Positions 1 through 8,403 of a stretch of 64,000 nucleotides of DNA are shown one piece after another. The position numbers were made by a program, and so were the translations under genes. Each line of letters begins with the position of its first letter. The first letter of the stretch is position 1. Under the pieces are notes generated by a model. It saw nothing but the letters and a program-made list of their open reading frames with translations, was not told the origin of the DNA and did not search any database. The stretch comes from Jiulongibacter sp024742395 (GTDB lineage: Bacteria; Bacteroidota; Bacteroidia; Cytophagales; Spirosomataceae). The stretch lies in the NCBI GenBank assembly GCA_965249455.1, contig OZ252236.1:744001-808000 (forward strand), in the 5' to 3' direction.

Positions 1-67
1 TGTTACCCACTTGTTAATTGTTTTTCTTTGGATAAGAAATTTTATAGAAAATTAAATATAATTAGGC

Positions 68-1372
68 ATGAAAAAGATTTATCTTCTTTTAGGTTCCGCT
101 GTTTTGGTAACAGCAAGCTTTGTTGCTCAAGCTCAGAATATTGGGATTGGCACTACAAGTCCAGACAATTCAGCAGTATTAGATGTAAGCTCAAATGAAA
201 AGGGTGTTTTAATGCCTAGGCTTTCTTTAAAAGAAAGAGATGCGATAAAAAATCCAGCTACTGGGTTAATGGTATTTCAAACTGACGAGAATAAGGGTTT
301 TTACTTTTTTAATGGAGACGTATGGGAGTCTATGAGTAGTGCAGGTAGTGCGAACTCTATTGCCGGAACGGACGGAGATTGGACGATTGTTGGAAATGGT
401 GGGACTACACCAGCTTCTCACTTTATTGGGACTCTAGACAATCAAGGGCTTCGTTTTAGAACAAATAGTAATACGTCTGGATATTTATCGCCGGATGACG
501 GTACTCTTCAAGCACATTACGGATATAGGGCTGGTAATATGGATGGTGGTAACTCAGGAGTTGCTAATGCTTCATTTGGTTTTAAAGCATTGACATCAAA
601 TACTACAGGAGCGTTCAATTTGGCTTTAGGAACTCAAGCTTTAGTAGGAAACACTACTGGTGGAAATAACATTGGTATTGGAACTAACTCATTGGCAAAT
701 AACACTACTGGTGGAGCTAATGTTGGGATTGGAGCGGATGCTTTGGGAAATAACGTAGGGGGATCAGGTAACATTGCAATTGGTAATAATGCATTGAAAG
801 GTGCCCCTGGTTCTAGTTTGGGTAACAATATTGCTATTGGTGCGGGTTCTGGATTAAACGCTACAGGAAATGGAAATGTTTTTATTGGTGCAGATGCCGG
901 AGCTAATGAAACAGGTAATGGTAAGCTATATATTAATACTGGGAGCTCTGATATGCCTTTAATTTATGGTGACTTTGCTGCTAAATATGTAACTATTGGC
1001 GATATTTCACCTGCTCAAAGAACTCAAGGTGTAGGAGCAGGGCCAAACGCAAATTACAAATTATTAGTTCAAGGAGGAATTCTAACTGAAAAGGTGAAAG
1101 TTGCGTTAGCATCTACTGGAGATTGGGCGGATTATGTTTTCGAGAAAGATTATAAGTTAATGGATCTTGTTGAGCTTGAAGGCTTCATAAATAACAATAA
1201 ACACTTGCCAAATGTGCCATCAGCAGAGGGTATTGTTGAAAGTGGTTTAGATGTTGGTGAAACTAGTAGAATGTTTATGGAGAAAATTGAAGAGTTAACG
1301 CTTTATTTGATAGAGATGAACAAGGAAATCCAATCATTAAAAGCTCAAAACATTAAACTAAAGCAGAAATAG
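68..1372 (+). CDS. Secreted beta-roll repeat surface protein with C-terminal coiled stalk
   Basis: 434 residues. A Sec signal peptide (residues 1-22, ending VAQAQ) is followed by a module common in Bacteroidota surface proteins (NIGIGTTSPDNSAVLDVSS, then ATGLMVFQTDENKGFYFFNG, about 24-88). Residues 165-290 are glycine/asparagine-rich repeats of NTTGGNNIGIG type, resembling the head repeats of trimeric autotransporters and phage fibres. The C-terminus (about 345-434) has the WADYVFEKDYKL and HLPNVPSA motifs and then a heptad-like helix (EKIEELTLYLIEMNKEI), likely an oligomerising stalk. No T9SS sorting domain or outer-membrane anchor is visible, so the route past the outer membrane is unknown. 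It is followed by a strong terminator and stands just upstream of wzx. The function (adhesin or matrix fibre) is inferred from the fold-like repeats only. Confidence 0.8.
   Translation: MKKIYLLLGSAVLVTASFVAQAQNIGIGTTSPDNSAVLDVSSNEKGVLMPRLSLKERDAIKNPATGLMVFQTDENKGFYFFNGDVWESMSSAGSANSIAGTDGDWTIVGNGGTTPASHFIGTLDNQGLRFRTNSNTSGYLSPDDGTLQAHYGYRAGNMDGGNSGVANASFGFKALTSNTTGAFNLALGTQALVGNTTGGNNIGIGTNSLANNTTGGANVGIGADALGNNVGGSGNIAIGNNALKGAPGSSLGNNIAIGAGSGLNATGNGNVFIGADAGANETGNGKLYINTGSSDMPLIYGDFAAKYVTIGDISPAQRTQGVGAGPNANYKLLVQGGILTEKVKVALASTGDWADYVFEKDYKLMDLVELEGFINNNKHLPNVPSAEGIVESGLDVGETSRMFMEKIEELTLYLIEMNKEIQSLKAQNIKLKQK
560..937 (+). repeat. Degenerate coding tandem repeats (beta-roll)
   Basis: The DNA encodes successive short units of the form N-T-T-G-G-x-N-x-G-I-G. 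The 15-mer AACACTACTGGTGGA occurs twice, about 60 bp apart, so recent unit duplication is likely. The units lie wholly within the reading frame of the surface protein. Confidence 0.75.
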
Positions 1373-1396
1373 AACATAAAAAAGACTATTACAATG

Positions 1397-1430
1397 AAGA
1401 AGGACACAGAATTGTGTCCTTCTTTCTATT
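1397..1430 (+). terminator. Intrinsic terminator after the first repeat protein
   Basis: A 12-bp perfect stem (arms 1397-1408 and 1413-1424, core AAGGACACA/TGTGTCCTT) has a 4-nt loop and is followed by T-rich sequence. It separates the upstream repeat-protein gene from the wzx gene. Confidence 0.85.
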
Positions 1431-1464
1431 TTAGGAATAGGTTTTTCTCTTCGGAGTTCAATTA

Positions 1465-2733
1465 ATGAAAGGAGTATATAATTCAGCGTTTAAGAAAGTA
1501 TTCTCAAATGGTTTTTATTTAGGACTTAATTATGCCCTAAATTTTCTAATTCCAATAATTATTACACCTTATGTAGTTCGAGTTGTAGGACTTGAAAAGT
1601 TCGGCTTAATTAGCATAGCTTTATATATTGTTCAATATTTAAACGTTGCTGTTGATTATGGGTTCAACTTAGTTGGGACAAAAGATGTTTCTTTAAATAG
1701 AAGTTGTATTAGCGAATTAAGTCAAATAGTATGTAGTGCGTTAGTTGTGAAATTAGTGCTCTTGATAATCTCTATTATACTTGTATTAATTGGCAGTGGG
1801 ATTTTATTTTTTCTGGATAAGGAGGTTACTATATTTTTGTTAAGCATGACACTTGTTGTAGGACAATCTTTATCAGTAAACTTTTTCTTTCAGGGGATAG
1901 AAAAATTAAGAGAAATGTCAATTGTCAACGTAATCTTCAAATCGCTATCAGTTTTGTTGATTTTGGTTTTTGTAAGAAATGAGGCGGATTATGTTTTTGT
2001 TAACTTTTATTTAGGGTTAGGGACTAGTTTGGCAAGTCTGGTATTACTAATTTTTGTTTTTACCAAACATGGTATTTCATTTACAAAAGTTTCTTATAGC
2101 GAGGTAATTGATACCTTTATAAAAGGAAAGGATATCTTTTTATCTAATCTTTATATTAGTATATATAATTACTCAAATGCTCTTATATTAGGACTATTTG
2201 CACCTGTCGAAATTGTTGGAATTTATAGTATTCTAGAAAAGGTAATTAATATAGTTCGACAGGTTATTGGAGTATTTATTCAGGCAATATATCCCAACAC
2301 ATGTATATTGGCATCTCAATCTTATTCAAAACTCCTTGGTTTTTTAAGGCCAGTTTGGTTGTTGTTTTCGCTGTTAATCATAATTTCTACATTTTTAATA
2401 TTTTGTTTTTCGGACGAAATATCCTTTTATATTCTTGGTTACAAGGATATTGATACTGCGTTCTTTTTAAAAGTGATGAGCTTTATTCCACTATTTGTTG
2501 TTTCATCTTCTTATTATACGATTGTTGTTCTTTCGAATGGTTTTAATTCAGACTATAGGCGGACTTTTTTCTTGGCAGCTTTAATTAGTATTTTGTTCAA
2601 CTTCATTCTGGCAAGCATTCTCGTGTTAAAAGGAACTATATTAAGTGTCTATTTGACCGAATTATTTATAGTAATTATGTTAGTTTTGACAGTTCAAAAA
2701 ATAAAAAAAAATAATCTTTCATTATCTAGTTAG
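1465..2733 (+). CDS. wzx: O-antigen/polysaccharide flippase (Wzx-like)
   Basis: 422 residues, almost entirely hydrophobic, with about 12 predicted membrane segments. The N-terminal LGLNYALNFLIPIIITPYVV is typical of the RfbX/Wzx branch of the MOP exporter superfamily, and GLEKFGLISIALYIVQY follows. It would flip undecaprenyl-diphosphate-linked repeat units across the inner membrane. Start ATG at 1465. It lies 10 bp upstream of a methyltransferase gene and on the same strand as the wzy, GT4 and dehydratase genes, as expected for a Wzx/Wzy-dependent glycan locus. Family assignment is firm; the transported glycan cannot be inferred. The gene is visibly AT-rich, as is common for transferable glycan clusters. 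Confidence 0.87.
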   Translation: MKGVYNSAFKKVFSNGFYLGLNYALNFLIPIIITPYVVRVVGLEKFGLISIALYIVQYLNVAVDYGFNLVGTKDVSLNRSCISELSQIVCSALVVKLVLLIISIILVLIGSGILFFLDKEVTIFLLSMTLVVGQSLSVNFFFQGIEKLREMSIVNVIFKSLSVLLILVFVRNEADYVFVNFYLGLGTSLASLVLLIFVFTKHGISFTKVSYSEVIDTFIKGKDIFLSNLYISIYNYSNALILGLFAPVEIVGIYSILEKVINIVRQVIGVFIQAIYPNTCILASQSYSKLLGFLRPVWLLFSLLIIISTFLIFCFSDEISFYILGYKDIDTAFFLKVMSFIPLFVVSSSYYTIVVLSNGFNSDYRRTFFLAALISILFNFILASILVLKGTILSVYLTELFIVIMLVLTVQKIKKNNLSLSS

Positions 2734-2743
2734 AATAGTAAAA

Positions 2744-3538
2744 ATGTTAGTAAACACAAAAACAGATATTTCAGGTTTAAGAAAAAAGGTTTTTACAAAA
2801 TTCCGAAATTTAGATCATGAATTAATTGATTTAGTAAAGGACTCGCCATCAAATCAATTCTTATTAAATCCGCCAATACATAATGTTTATTTATATCTTA
2901 TAGATCTAGTTTGTGAGTATACCAAATTACATTTTGATAAAAATTCAGAAGAAATAAAGGTTTTAGATTGGGGGTCTGGTAAAGGACATATTTCGTATTT
3001 AATGAGTAAAAAGAATTTTAACTTATCTAGTTGTGATATTAAAGATTCGGAAGCTGAGGATAGCTCATTTGGCCAAGCAACTCCAATACTAGATAAGTTG
3101 GGATTAAATGTGGATCCACTTGAACACCCTTATATATTGCCCTATGATGATGAAAGTTTTGATGTTGTTTTAAGTTTTGGCGTTTTGGAACACGTGCCAG
3201 ATGATAAAAACTCAATAAAAGAAATAAGTAGAGTGTTGAGGTCAAATGGTTTGTTTTTTTGTTTTCACTTACCCCAGCCATTATCGTGGACTCAAAAATT
3301 AGCTCATTTAAGAGGAAATTATTATCACGATAGGTTCTATTCTAAAGCAACTATATCTGAACTATCAAAATTAGCTCATTTTGAGGTGTTAGATGTTTGG
3401 CAAAGAGCTCTTTTTCCTAAGAATACAATCAACTACCCATTTTTTCGGTTAGTTGAAAAACTGGATCAGTTTTTATCTAATAATACACCACTAGGTAATT
3501 TCGCAACAAATATAGAATTTGTTGCTAGAAAGATATAA
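2744..3538 (+). CDS. Class I SAM-dependent methyltransferase
   Basis: 264 residues with a Rossmann-type methyltransferase core. Motif I is VLDWGSGKGH (residues 73-82), an acidic residue ends beta2 (SSCDIKDS), and the PYDDESFDVVLSFGVLEHV segment is the post-I/motif IV region typical of Methyltransf_11. It lies between the flippase and the second repeat protein, so a sugar or repeat-unit O-methyl (or terminal capping) role is plausible. The acceptor is not identifiable. Start ATG at 2744, 10 bp after the wzx stop, so the two are probably co-translated. Confidence 0.83.
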   Translation: MLVNTKTDISGLRKKVFTKFRNLDHELIDLVKDSPSNQFLLNPPIHNVYLYLIDLVCEYTKLHFDKNSEEIKVLDWGSGKGHISYLMSKKNFNLSSCDIKDSEAEDSSFGQATPILDKLGLNVDPLEHPYILPYDDESFDVVLSFGVLEHVPDDKNSIKEISRVLRSNGLFFCFHLPQPLSWTQKLAHLRGNYYHDRFYSKATISELSKLAHFEVLDVWQRALFPKNTINYPFFRLVEKLDQFLSNNTPLGNFATNIEFVARKI

Positions 3539-3580
3539 CTTTCAATTTGAGTAAGATTTACTTTTAAATATTTTTTTGCC

Positions 3581-5554
3581 ATGAAACAACTATTATTATT
3601 TTTTTTAATTGGAATTTGTTTTAACACTTATGCCCAGACGAATTATGTAGCTACAGGGCCCGCCGCTGCAAGTCCAGGTACAAATAATGTCATAATAGGA
3701 GTACAAGCAGGAAATGGTATTCTTACAGGAGATGGAAATGTTATTTTGGGTAAAAGTTCAGGAGTGTCAATGTCAAATGGGTCAAGTAACAGTTTTATTG
3801 GAGTTTCTTCTGGTTCTGCCAACACTTCAGGAAATAGCAATTCATTTTATGGGGCATTTTCTGGTAGTAGTAATACTAATGGTCAAGAAAATTCTTTTTT
3901 CGGTCGTTCTGCAGGAGCATCAAATAAAGGAGATCATAATAGTTTTTTTGGTGCGTTGGCGGGGTTGAGTAATCAAGGTGTTGGAGGAACAGCTGGTCCT
4001 ACATCTCCGGGATGTACAAATTCTTTTTTTGGAAAATCTGCTGGTCAGAAAAATACAGTAGGATATGAAAACGCTTTTTTTGGAGCTTTTGCTGGCTTAG
4101 ATAATATAAGTGGCTGGGGAAATACGGCTATTGGTACATATGCTGGCCAATCAAATACCACAGGGTTTTTAAATGTGACATTAGGTACAGAAACTGGTGT
4201 GTTCACTACTACTGGTCAGGGCAACACATTTGGTGGCTCTTATGCGGGTCGGGAAAATACAGGAGGAAGTAATAATGCATATTATGGAAGGGCTGCTGGT
4301 CAAAAGAATGTCAATTCTAGTAGGAACACTATGATTGGAGGGTTAGCAGGAGTTGAAAACCTTGTTGACGAAAATGTTTTTATTGGATATGAAGCGGCTT
4401 TTGCAAACACAACAGGCGGACAAAATACATATTTGGGAACATATTCTGGAAGACAAAACTTAACTGGTGACCAAAATACCATGATGGGTTATCAGGTGGG
4501 ATTCTCTGGCACCACAGGTAGAGCAAATACAATTGTAGGTTATAAAGCGGGATATTTAAACAATGGTGATTTTAATACTTTCATGGGTGTTCAGGCTGGA
4601 CTAAATAATACCACTGGTTCTTCAAATTTTATAATGGGAACAAATGCTGGATTCAGTAATACTAGTGGATCTGGGAATTTCTTCATGGGAACTAATTCAG
4701 GATATTCTAACACTGTTGGAGGATTCAATGTATTTTTAGGAGCGAATTCGGGTCAAGGCAATACTGGATCAAATAATGTGGGTGTGGGCTTTGAGGCAGG
4801 GAAATTTAATAATAACGGTCAATTCAATACATATCTTGGTTACAACGCTGGACCGACAAGTTCTGGCCCTTTTAATAATGCAACCGCTATAGGTTCAAAT
4901 GCGGATTTAGCTTGTAGTAATTGTATTATTCTTGGCAATTCAGTCAATGTAGGTGTTGGAAATAAAAATCCGCAAAATAAGCTTGAAATTACATCAGGAA
5001 CTGATGGTGTATCAGGTTTAAGATTTACTAATATAAAGGCTAGCATGATTGGTGCTAGCAATGGGAAGGCACTGAGCGTAGATGCTAATGGTGATGTTAT
5101 TTTAGTGAATGTAACCACACCTAGTAGTACCAGAGAATCATCCTCAAATAGTTCTTGGTTTTTGAAAGATAATTTTCTCGTAAGTTCTGAGAACAACGGT
5201 GTGGTCATAGGAGAAGGAAACTTTAGAAAGCCGTTTGGGTACAAACTTTTTGTGGAAGGCGGTATTTTAACTGAAGGGCTAAATATTGCATTAAAAAATA
5301 CAGAACAATGGCAGGATAAGGTGTTTGATGATTCTTATACTTTAATGCCTCTTGAGGCTGTTGAAAAATTTGTTAAAGAAAACCATCACCTTCCGGGTAT
5401 TCCCTCTGCGGAAACAGTTGTTCAAGACGGAATAAATGTCTCAGAGATTACATCAAGTTTACTTGGGAAAATAGAAGAATTAACCCTCTATATTATAGAG
5501 CTAAAAAAGGAGAACAAAGAGATTAGAGACATCTTACTAAATTCCGTGAAATAA
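3581..5554 (+). CDS. Large secreted beta-roll repeat surface protein
   Basis: 657 residues. A signal peptide (1-18, ending TYAQ) is followed by more than twenty imperfect 16-17-residue repeats (about 33-455) of the form N-S-F-F-G-x-x-A-G-x-x-N-T-x-G, like YadA/Hep_Hag head repeats. After a linker there is the C-terminal module shared with the protein at 68-1372 (GGILTEGLNIAL, HHLPGIPSA, KIEELTLYIIELKKE), which suggests a common assembly or anchoring mode. No T9SS CTD is visible. It sits inside the glycan operon, 42 bp after the methyltransferase and 13 bp before a T9SS type A protein. Role as a fibre-like matrix or adhesive protein is inference. Confidence 0.8.
   Translation: MKQLLLFFLIGICFNTYAQTNYVATGPAAASPGTNNVIIGVQAGNGILTGDGNVILGKSSGVSMSNGSSNSFIGVSSGSANTSGNSNSFYGAFSGSSNTNGQENSFFGRSAGASNKGDHNSFFGALAGLSNQGVGGTAGPTSPGCTNSFFGKSAGQKNTVGYENAFFGAFAGLDNISGWGNTAIGTYAGQSNTTGFLNVTLGTETGVFTTTGQGNTFGGSYAGRENTGGSNNAYYGRAAGQKNVNSSRNTMIGGLAGVENLVDENVFIGYEAAFANTTGGQNTYLGTYSGRQNLTGDQNTMMGYQVGFSGTTGRANTIVGYKAGYLNNGDFNTFMGVQAGLNNTTGSSNFIMGTNAGFSNTSGSGNFFMGTNSGYSNTVGGFNVFLGANSGQGNTGSNNVGVGFEAGKFNNNGQFNTYLGYNAGPTSSGPFNNATAIGSNADLACSNCIILGNSVNVGVGNKNPQNKLEITSGTDGVSGLRFTNIKASMIGASNGKALSVDANGDVILVNVTTPSSTRESSSNSSWFLKDNFLVSSENNGVVIGEGNFRKPFGYKLFVEGGILTEGLNIALKNTEQWQDKVFDDSYTLMPLEAVEKFVKENHHLPGIPSAETVVQDGINVSEITSSLLGKIEELTLYIIELKKENKEIRDILLNSVK
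3677..4945 (+). repeat. Long array of about 50-bp coding repeats
   Basis: The DNA has a diverged period of roughly 48-51 bp that encodes N-x-F-x-G-x-x-A/S-G-x-x-N-T-x-G units over about 1.27 kb. The units differ from one another, so this is an old array rather than a recently expanded one, and it stays in frame throughout. Confidence 0.75.
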
Positions 5555-5567
5555 ATACTTATTAATC

Positions 5568-6086
5568 ATGACTAGATTATATTATATATTCGGAATGTTT
5601 TTGCTTTCGTCGGGAGTTTTTGGTCAAATACATGTATCAGAAGTATTAACTTTAAATGAAGTAAGTGATCATAAAACTATTGAGTACATTGAATCTAGAA
5701 GTGTTCTTGATAGTGGAGCAACGGGTAATTATTTTTCAGCAAAAGGAGTAAGGTTGTTACAGGGTTTTAAAGTTGCCAAAGGGGCAAACTTTAGAGCTAA
5801 AATTGATGAATTCCCTAATTCAATAAATAATCTTTTATTAAGTCCCAATCCTACCAATGATAACTTTGTTGCAGAATTTGAAGTTTTTAAATCATCGAAC
5901 GTACGAATTAATTTGTATAATTCCACTGGTTTTAAAGTTTTGGAATTAATGCCATCTGTTTTATTAGAATCTGGTCTGTATAAGAAGGGTTTTTCAACTT
6001 CAGACTTACCTTTTGGTATATATTTAGTACGACTAGAAACTAGCGAAGAAACAATCACTAGAAAACTTGTAAAGAGAGACAAATAA
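5568..6086 (+). CDS. Small T9SS type A sorting-domain protein
   Basis: 172 residues. A signal peptide (ending VFGQ, about 1-19) is followed by a short beta-rich segment containing VRLLQGFKVAKGANFRAKID, a motif that commonly precedes the sorting domain in Bacteroidota (3-coathanger-like). The C-terminal 85 residues are a T9SS type A CTD (LLSPNPTNDNF, INLYNSTGFKVLEL, DLPFGIYLVRLE, ITRKLVKR). It should be exported through the outer membrane by type IX secretion and attached to the surface. There is almost no cargo besides the sorting domain, so it may be a coat or linker protein for the neighbouring repeat fibre. Start ATG at 5568, 13 bp after the previous stop. Confidence 0.82.
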   Translation: MTRLYYIFGMFLLSSGVFGQIHVSEVLTLNEVSDHKTIEYIESRSVLDSGATGNYFSAKGVRLLQGFKVAKGANFRAKIDEFPNSINNLLLSPNPTNDNFVAEFEVFKSSNVRINLYNSTGFKVLELMPSVLLESGLYKKGFSTSDLPFGIYLVRLETSEETITRKLVKRDK

Positions 6087-6095
6087 ATTCAGGTT

Positions 6096-7283
6096 TTGCA
6101 GACTTCAGAAATCAACTTTAAAGCAAGAATAACACTTCAAGCGATTGGATCAATATGCTTTAAGTTGATATTTATAGTAATTCTCTTTTATAATTTTCAT
6201 CGGTATATATTTAAGTATGGTAGTTCAGACTTTATAAATACATCAAAGGAATATGTAGCTACGCCTTTATTCTGGCAGGTAGGTAAATATGTATTTGTTT
6301 TATGTCTTTTGGGACTTGTTTATTTATTTTTATCCTTTAAAAAGACCAATCTGAACCTTAAGTTTTTCGTAGTCTATTTTACTATTTTTTATGTTTTAAT
6401 TATAAATTTAATTTCTGGATTTTATTATAGGCAAGTAATTCATACTTCATTAAATAGGGTAAACTATCAGATTTTGAATTATGATGAACTCGAATATGTG
6501 ATTTTCGCATTGATGTTTTTCCCCTTGTTTTATATTAGTAATAATGATTTAAAATTTATTACAACGAAAATTGATAAGTATATCGTTTTTGCTATTTGGG
6601 TTTTGGTAATATCCAATTTATTAGTTTTACTAAACTATTTTATTTTTGATGTTTTGCCTTTTCATGGTTATGAAGGTAGCCTTTTGATTAGATTTGGTGG
6701 TTTTTGGGACGATCCAAATGCTTTTTCTATCTTTTCATGTTTTCTTTTATTTTACTCTTGTCATAAAAAACTTTGGTTAGAGAGTGCTTTGTTAATCATT
6801 AATGTAGTATTCGCTATTTCCTTCACAGGCTATGTGTTGTTAATGGTAATTCTGTTCTTTTATATGATCAGAAATAATAATGTACTCCTTTTTGGTATTA
6901 TACTTCTATTAGTTATTGCCTTGGTTGGTTATTTAAATTTAGATTTTATAGAGGCTATTTATGAATTAAAAAAAGGTTCGTTAGAGTCCCATTCTACAGG
7001 CCTTGTAAAGTTTAGCGTTTTACCCCTAACACAACCCTTAATTTTCCATGAAACCTGGTTTATAAGTTTTATGATTAATTACTCTCCCGTTTCTTATATA
7101 GTAATTGTAATTGTATTATATTATTTTATCAAAATTTATTTTAAAGGGTCATATTCTATACAAAATTCGCTTTTTCTTATTTTTGTTATTTCTAGTCTTT
7201 TTCTTCCGTTCTTGTATATGTTCCCCTTAAACATTTTGGGTTTTATGTTATTTGTTTTAAATTCTAAGAATATAAAGTTTTAA
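6096..7283 (+). CDS. wzy: O-antigen polymerase-like membrane protein (Wzy)
   Basis: 395 residues with about 10-11 hydrophobic segments and a larger periplasmic loop around residues 285-320. This topology fits the very divergent Wzy/O-antigen ligase group. Context supports a polymerase: wzx is upstream on the same strand and GT4 genes follow by 1 bp. The start is TTG at 6096; the first in-frame ATG is far inside the protein, so a TTG start 9 bp after the preceding stop is the best choice. No single diagnostic catalytic motif can be read, so a ligase or another EPS membrane protein remains possible. Confidence 0.65.
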   Translation: MQTSEINFKARITLQAIGSICFKLIFIVILFYNFHRYIFKYGSSDFINTSKEYVATPLFWQVGKYVFVLCLLGLVYLFLSFKKTNLNLKFFVVYFTIFYVLIINLISGFYYRQVIHTSLNRVNYQILNYDELEYVIFALMFFPLFYISNNDLKFITTKIDKYIVFAIWVLVISNLLVLLNYFIFDVLPFHGYEGSLLIRFGGFWDDPNAFSIFSCFLLFYSCHKKLWLESALLIINVVFAISFTGYVLLMVILFFYMIRNNNVLLFGIILLLVIALVGYLNLDFIEAIYELKKGSLESHSTGLVKFSVLPLTQPLIFHETWFISFMINYSPVSYIVIVIVLYYFIKIYFKGSYSIQNSLFLIFVISSLFLPFLYMFPLNILGFMLFVLNSKNIKF

Positions 7284-7284
7284 G

Positions 7285-8403
7285 ATGTTACATCTTTGTG
7301 TTGATGCAAGAATGATTGATAATTCCGGAATCGGAGTTTACATTCAAAACTATATAACGTTCTTAAAAAGTGTTCCTTCAGTTAATATTACTTTGTTAGG
7401 TGATTCAGACAAATTGTTTTTTCGATATGGGAATTCTTCTAACATTAAAATTGTGGCTGTAAAATCAAGAATTTATTCAATTGGCGAACAGTTTTGGCTA
7501 CCAATTAAAATACCTAAATGTGACATTTTTTGGTCTCCGCATTATAATATTCCAATTTTACCAATTAGGGCCAGGAAAAGACTTGTTACTCTTCCTGATG
7601 TTGCACATATTGCTTTAGCAAACACCTTTCAATTTGGTCTTATAAAAAGGGTTTATTCTAGATTTGTTTTAAACTTATCAGTGATTCTTTCTGATAGAAT
7701 AATTACAATTTCTAAGTTTTCTAAAGAGGAACTTGTAAAGTTTACCGGCGTAAAACCGAATAAGGTTTCAGTTATATACCTTGGGATTGATAAGGGAGTT
7801 TTTAATATTCCGAGTAAAACGGATTTAATAGATTTTTTTAGGAATAATATTGAATTACCTCGAAAATATATCTTGTTTGTTGGAAATGTAAAACCACATA
7901 AGAATTTATCAGCGTTAATTCTGGCCTTTTCTAAAATAAAGACACAACTTGAGGATTATAAAATATTAATTGTTGGAAAGAAGGAAGGTTTCATAACTGG
8001 CGATAATGAGGTTGTTCGTCTAATTTCTGAACAAAATCTAGTTGAAAGAATTCAATTTACTGGGTATGTTGATGAGAACTCTCTTAAATTTTTATATAGT
8101 GGAGCAGCGATTTTTATTTTCCCATCGATTTACGAAGGATTTGGATTTCCTCCTATTGAGGCAATGGCTTGTGGTTGTGTAGTTGCATCATCAAATGCTG
8201 CTAGTATGCCAGAAATATGCGGAGATGCTGTGGAATACTTTGATCCAAAAAATGTAAAGGAGCTAAGTAGCTTACTCTTAAAAATGTTAAATGAGGATCA
8301 TTCAAAGAGTGAAATTATTAAAAAAGGAAAAAGAAGATCGGAACTATTTGATTGGTCCGAGTCGTCCAAATTGTTTTTAGAAATGTTAAATACGCTTAAA
8401 TGA
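7285..8403 (+). CDS. GT4-family glycosyltransferase
   Basis: 372 residues, GT-B fold. The N-terminal VDARMIDNSGIGVYIQNY is typical of GT4 enzymes. The C-terminal nucleotide-sugar domain has YILFVGNVKPHKN (about residues 195-207) and the E-x7-E region in YEGFGFPPIEAMACG (about 280-294). It would add a sugar, often mannose or a related sugar, to the lipid-linked repeat unit at the cytoplasmic face. It follows wzy with a 1-bp gap and its stop overlaps the start of the dehydratase gene (ATGA), a sign of tight translational coupling. Confidence 0.87.
   Translation: MLHLCVDARMIDNSGIGVYIQNYITFLKSVPSVNITLLGDSDKLFFRYGNSSNIKIVAVKSRIYSIGEQFWLPIKIPKCDIFWSPHYNIPILPIRARKRLVTLPDVAHIALANTFQFGLIKRVYSRFVLNLSVILSDRIITISKFSKEELVKFTGVKPNKVSVIYLGIDKGVFNIPSKTDLIDFFRNNIELPRKYILFVGNVKPHKNLSALILAFSKIKTQLEDYKILIVGKKEGFITGDNEVVRLISEQNLVERIQFTGYVDENSLKFLYSGAAIFIFPSIYEGFGFPPIEAMACGCVVASSNAASMPEICGDAVEYFDPKNVKELSSLLLKMLNEDHSKSEIIKKGKRRSELFDWSESSKLFLEMLNTLK

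Noticed and set aside
3677..4945. Regular about 50-bp repeats that could suggest a CRISPR array
   Set aside because: The period stays in frame, all units are diverged and encode G/N-rich beta-roll repeats. There are no identical repeats with unique spacers and no cas genes.
4840..5244. Minus-strand open frame of 134 codons inside the repeat-protein gene
   Set aside because: It is antisense to a clearly coding repeat protein and its own product has no signal of a real protein.
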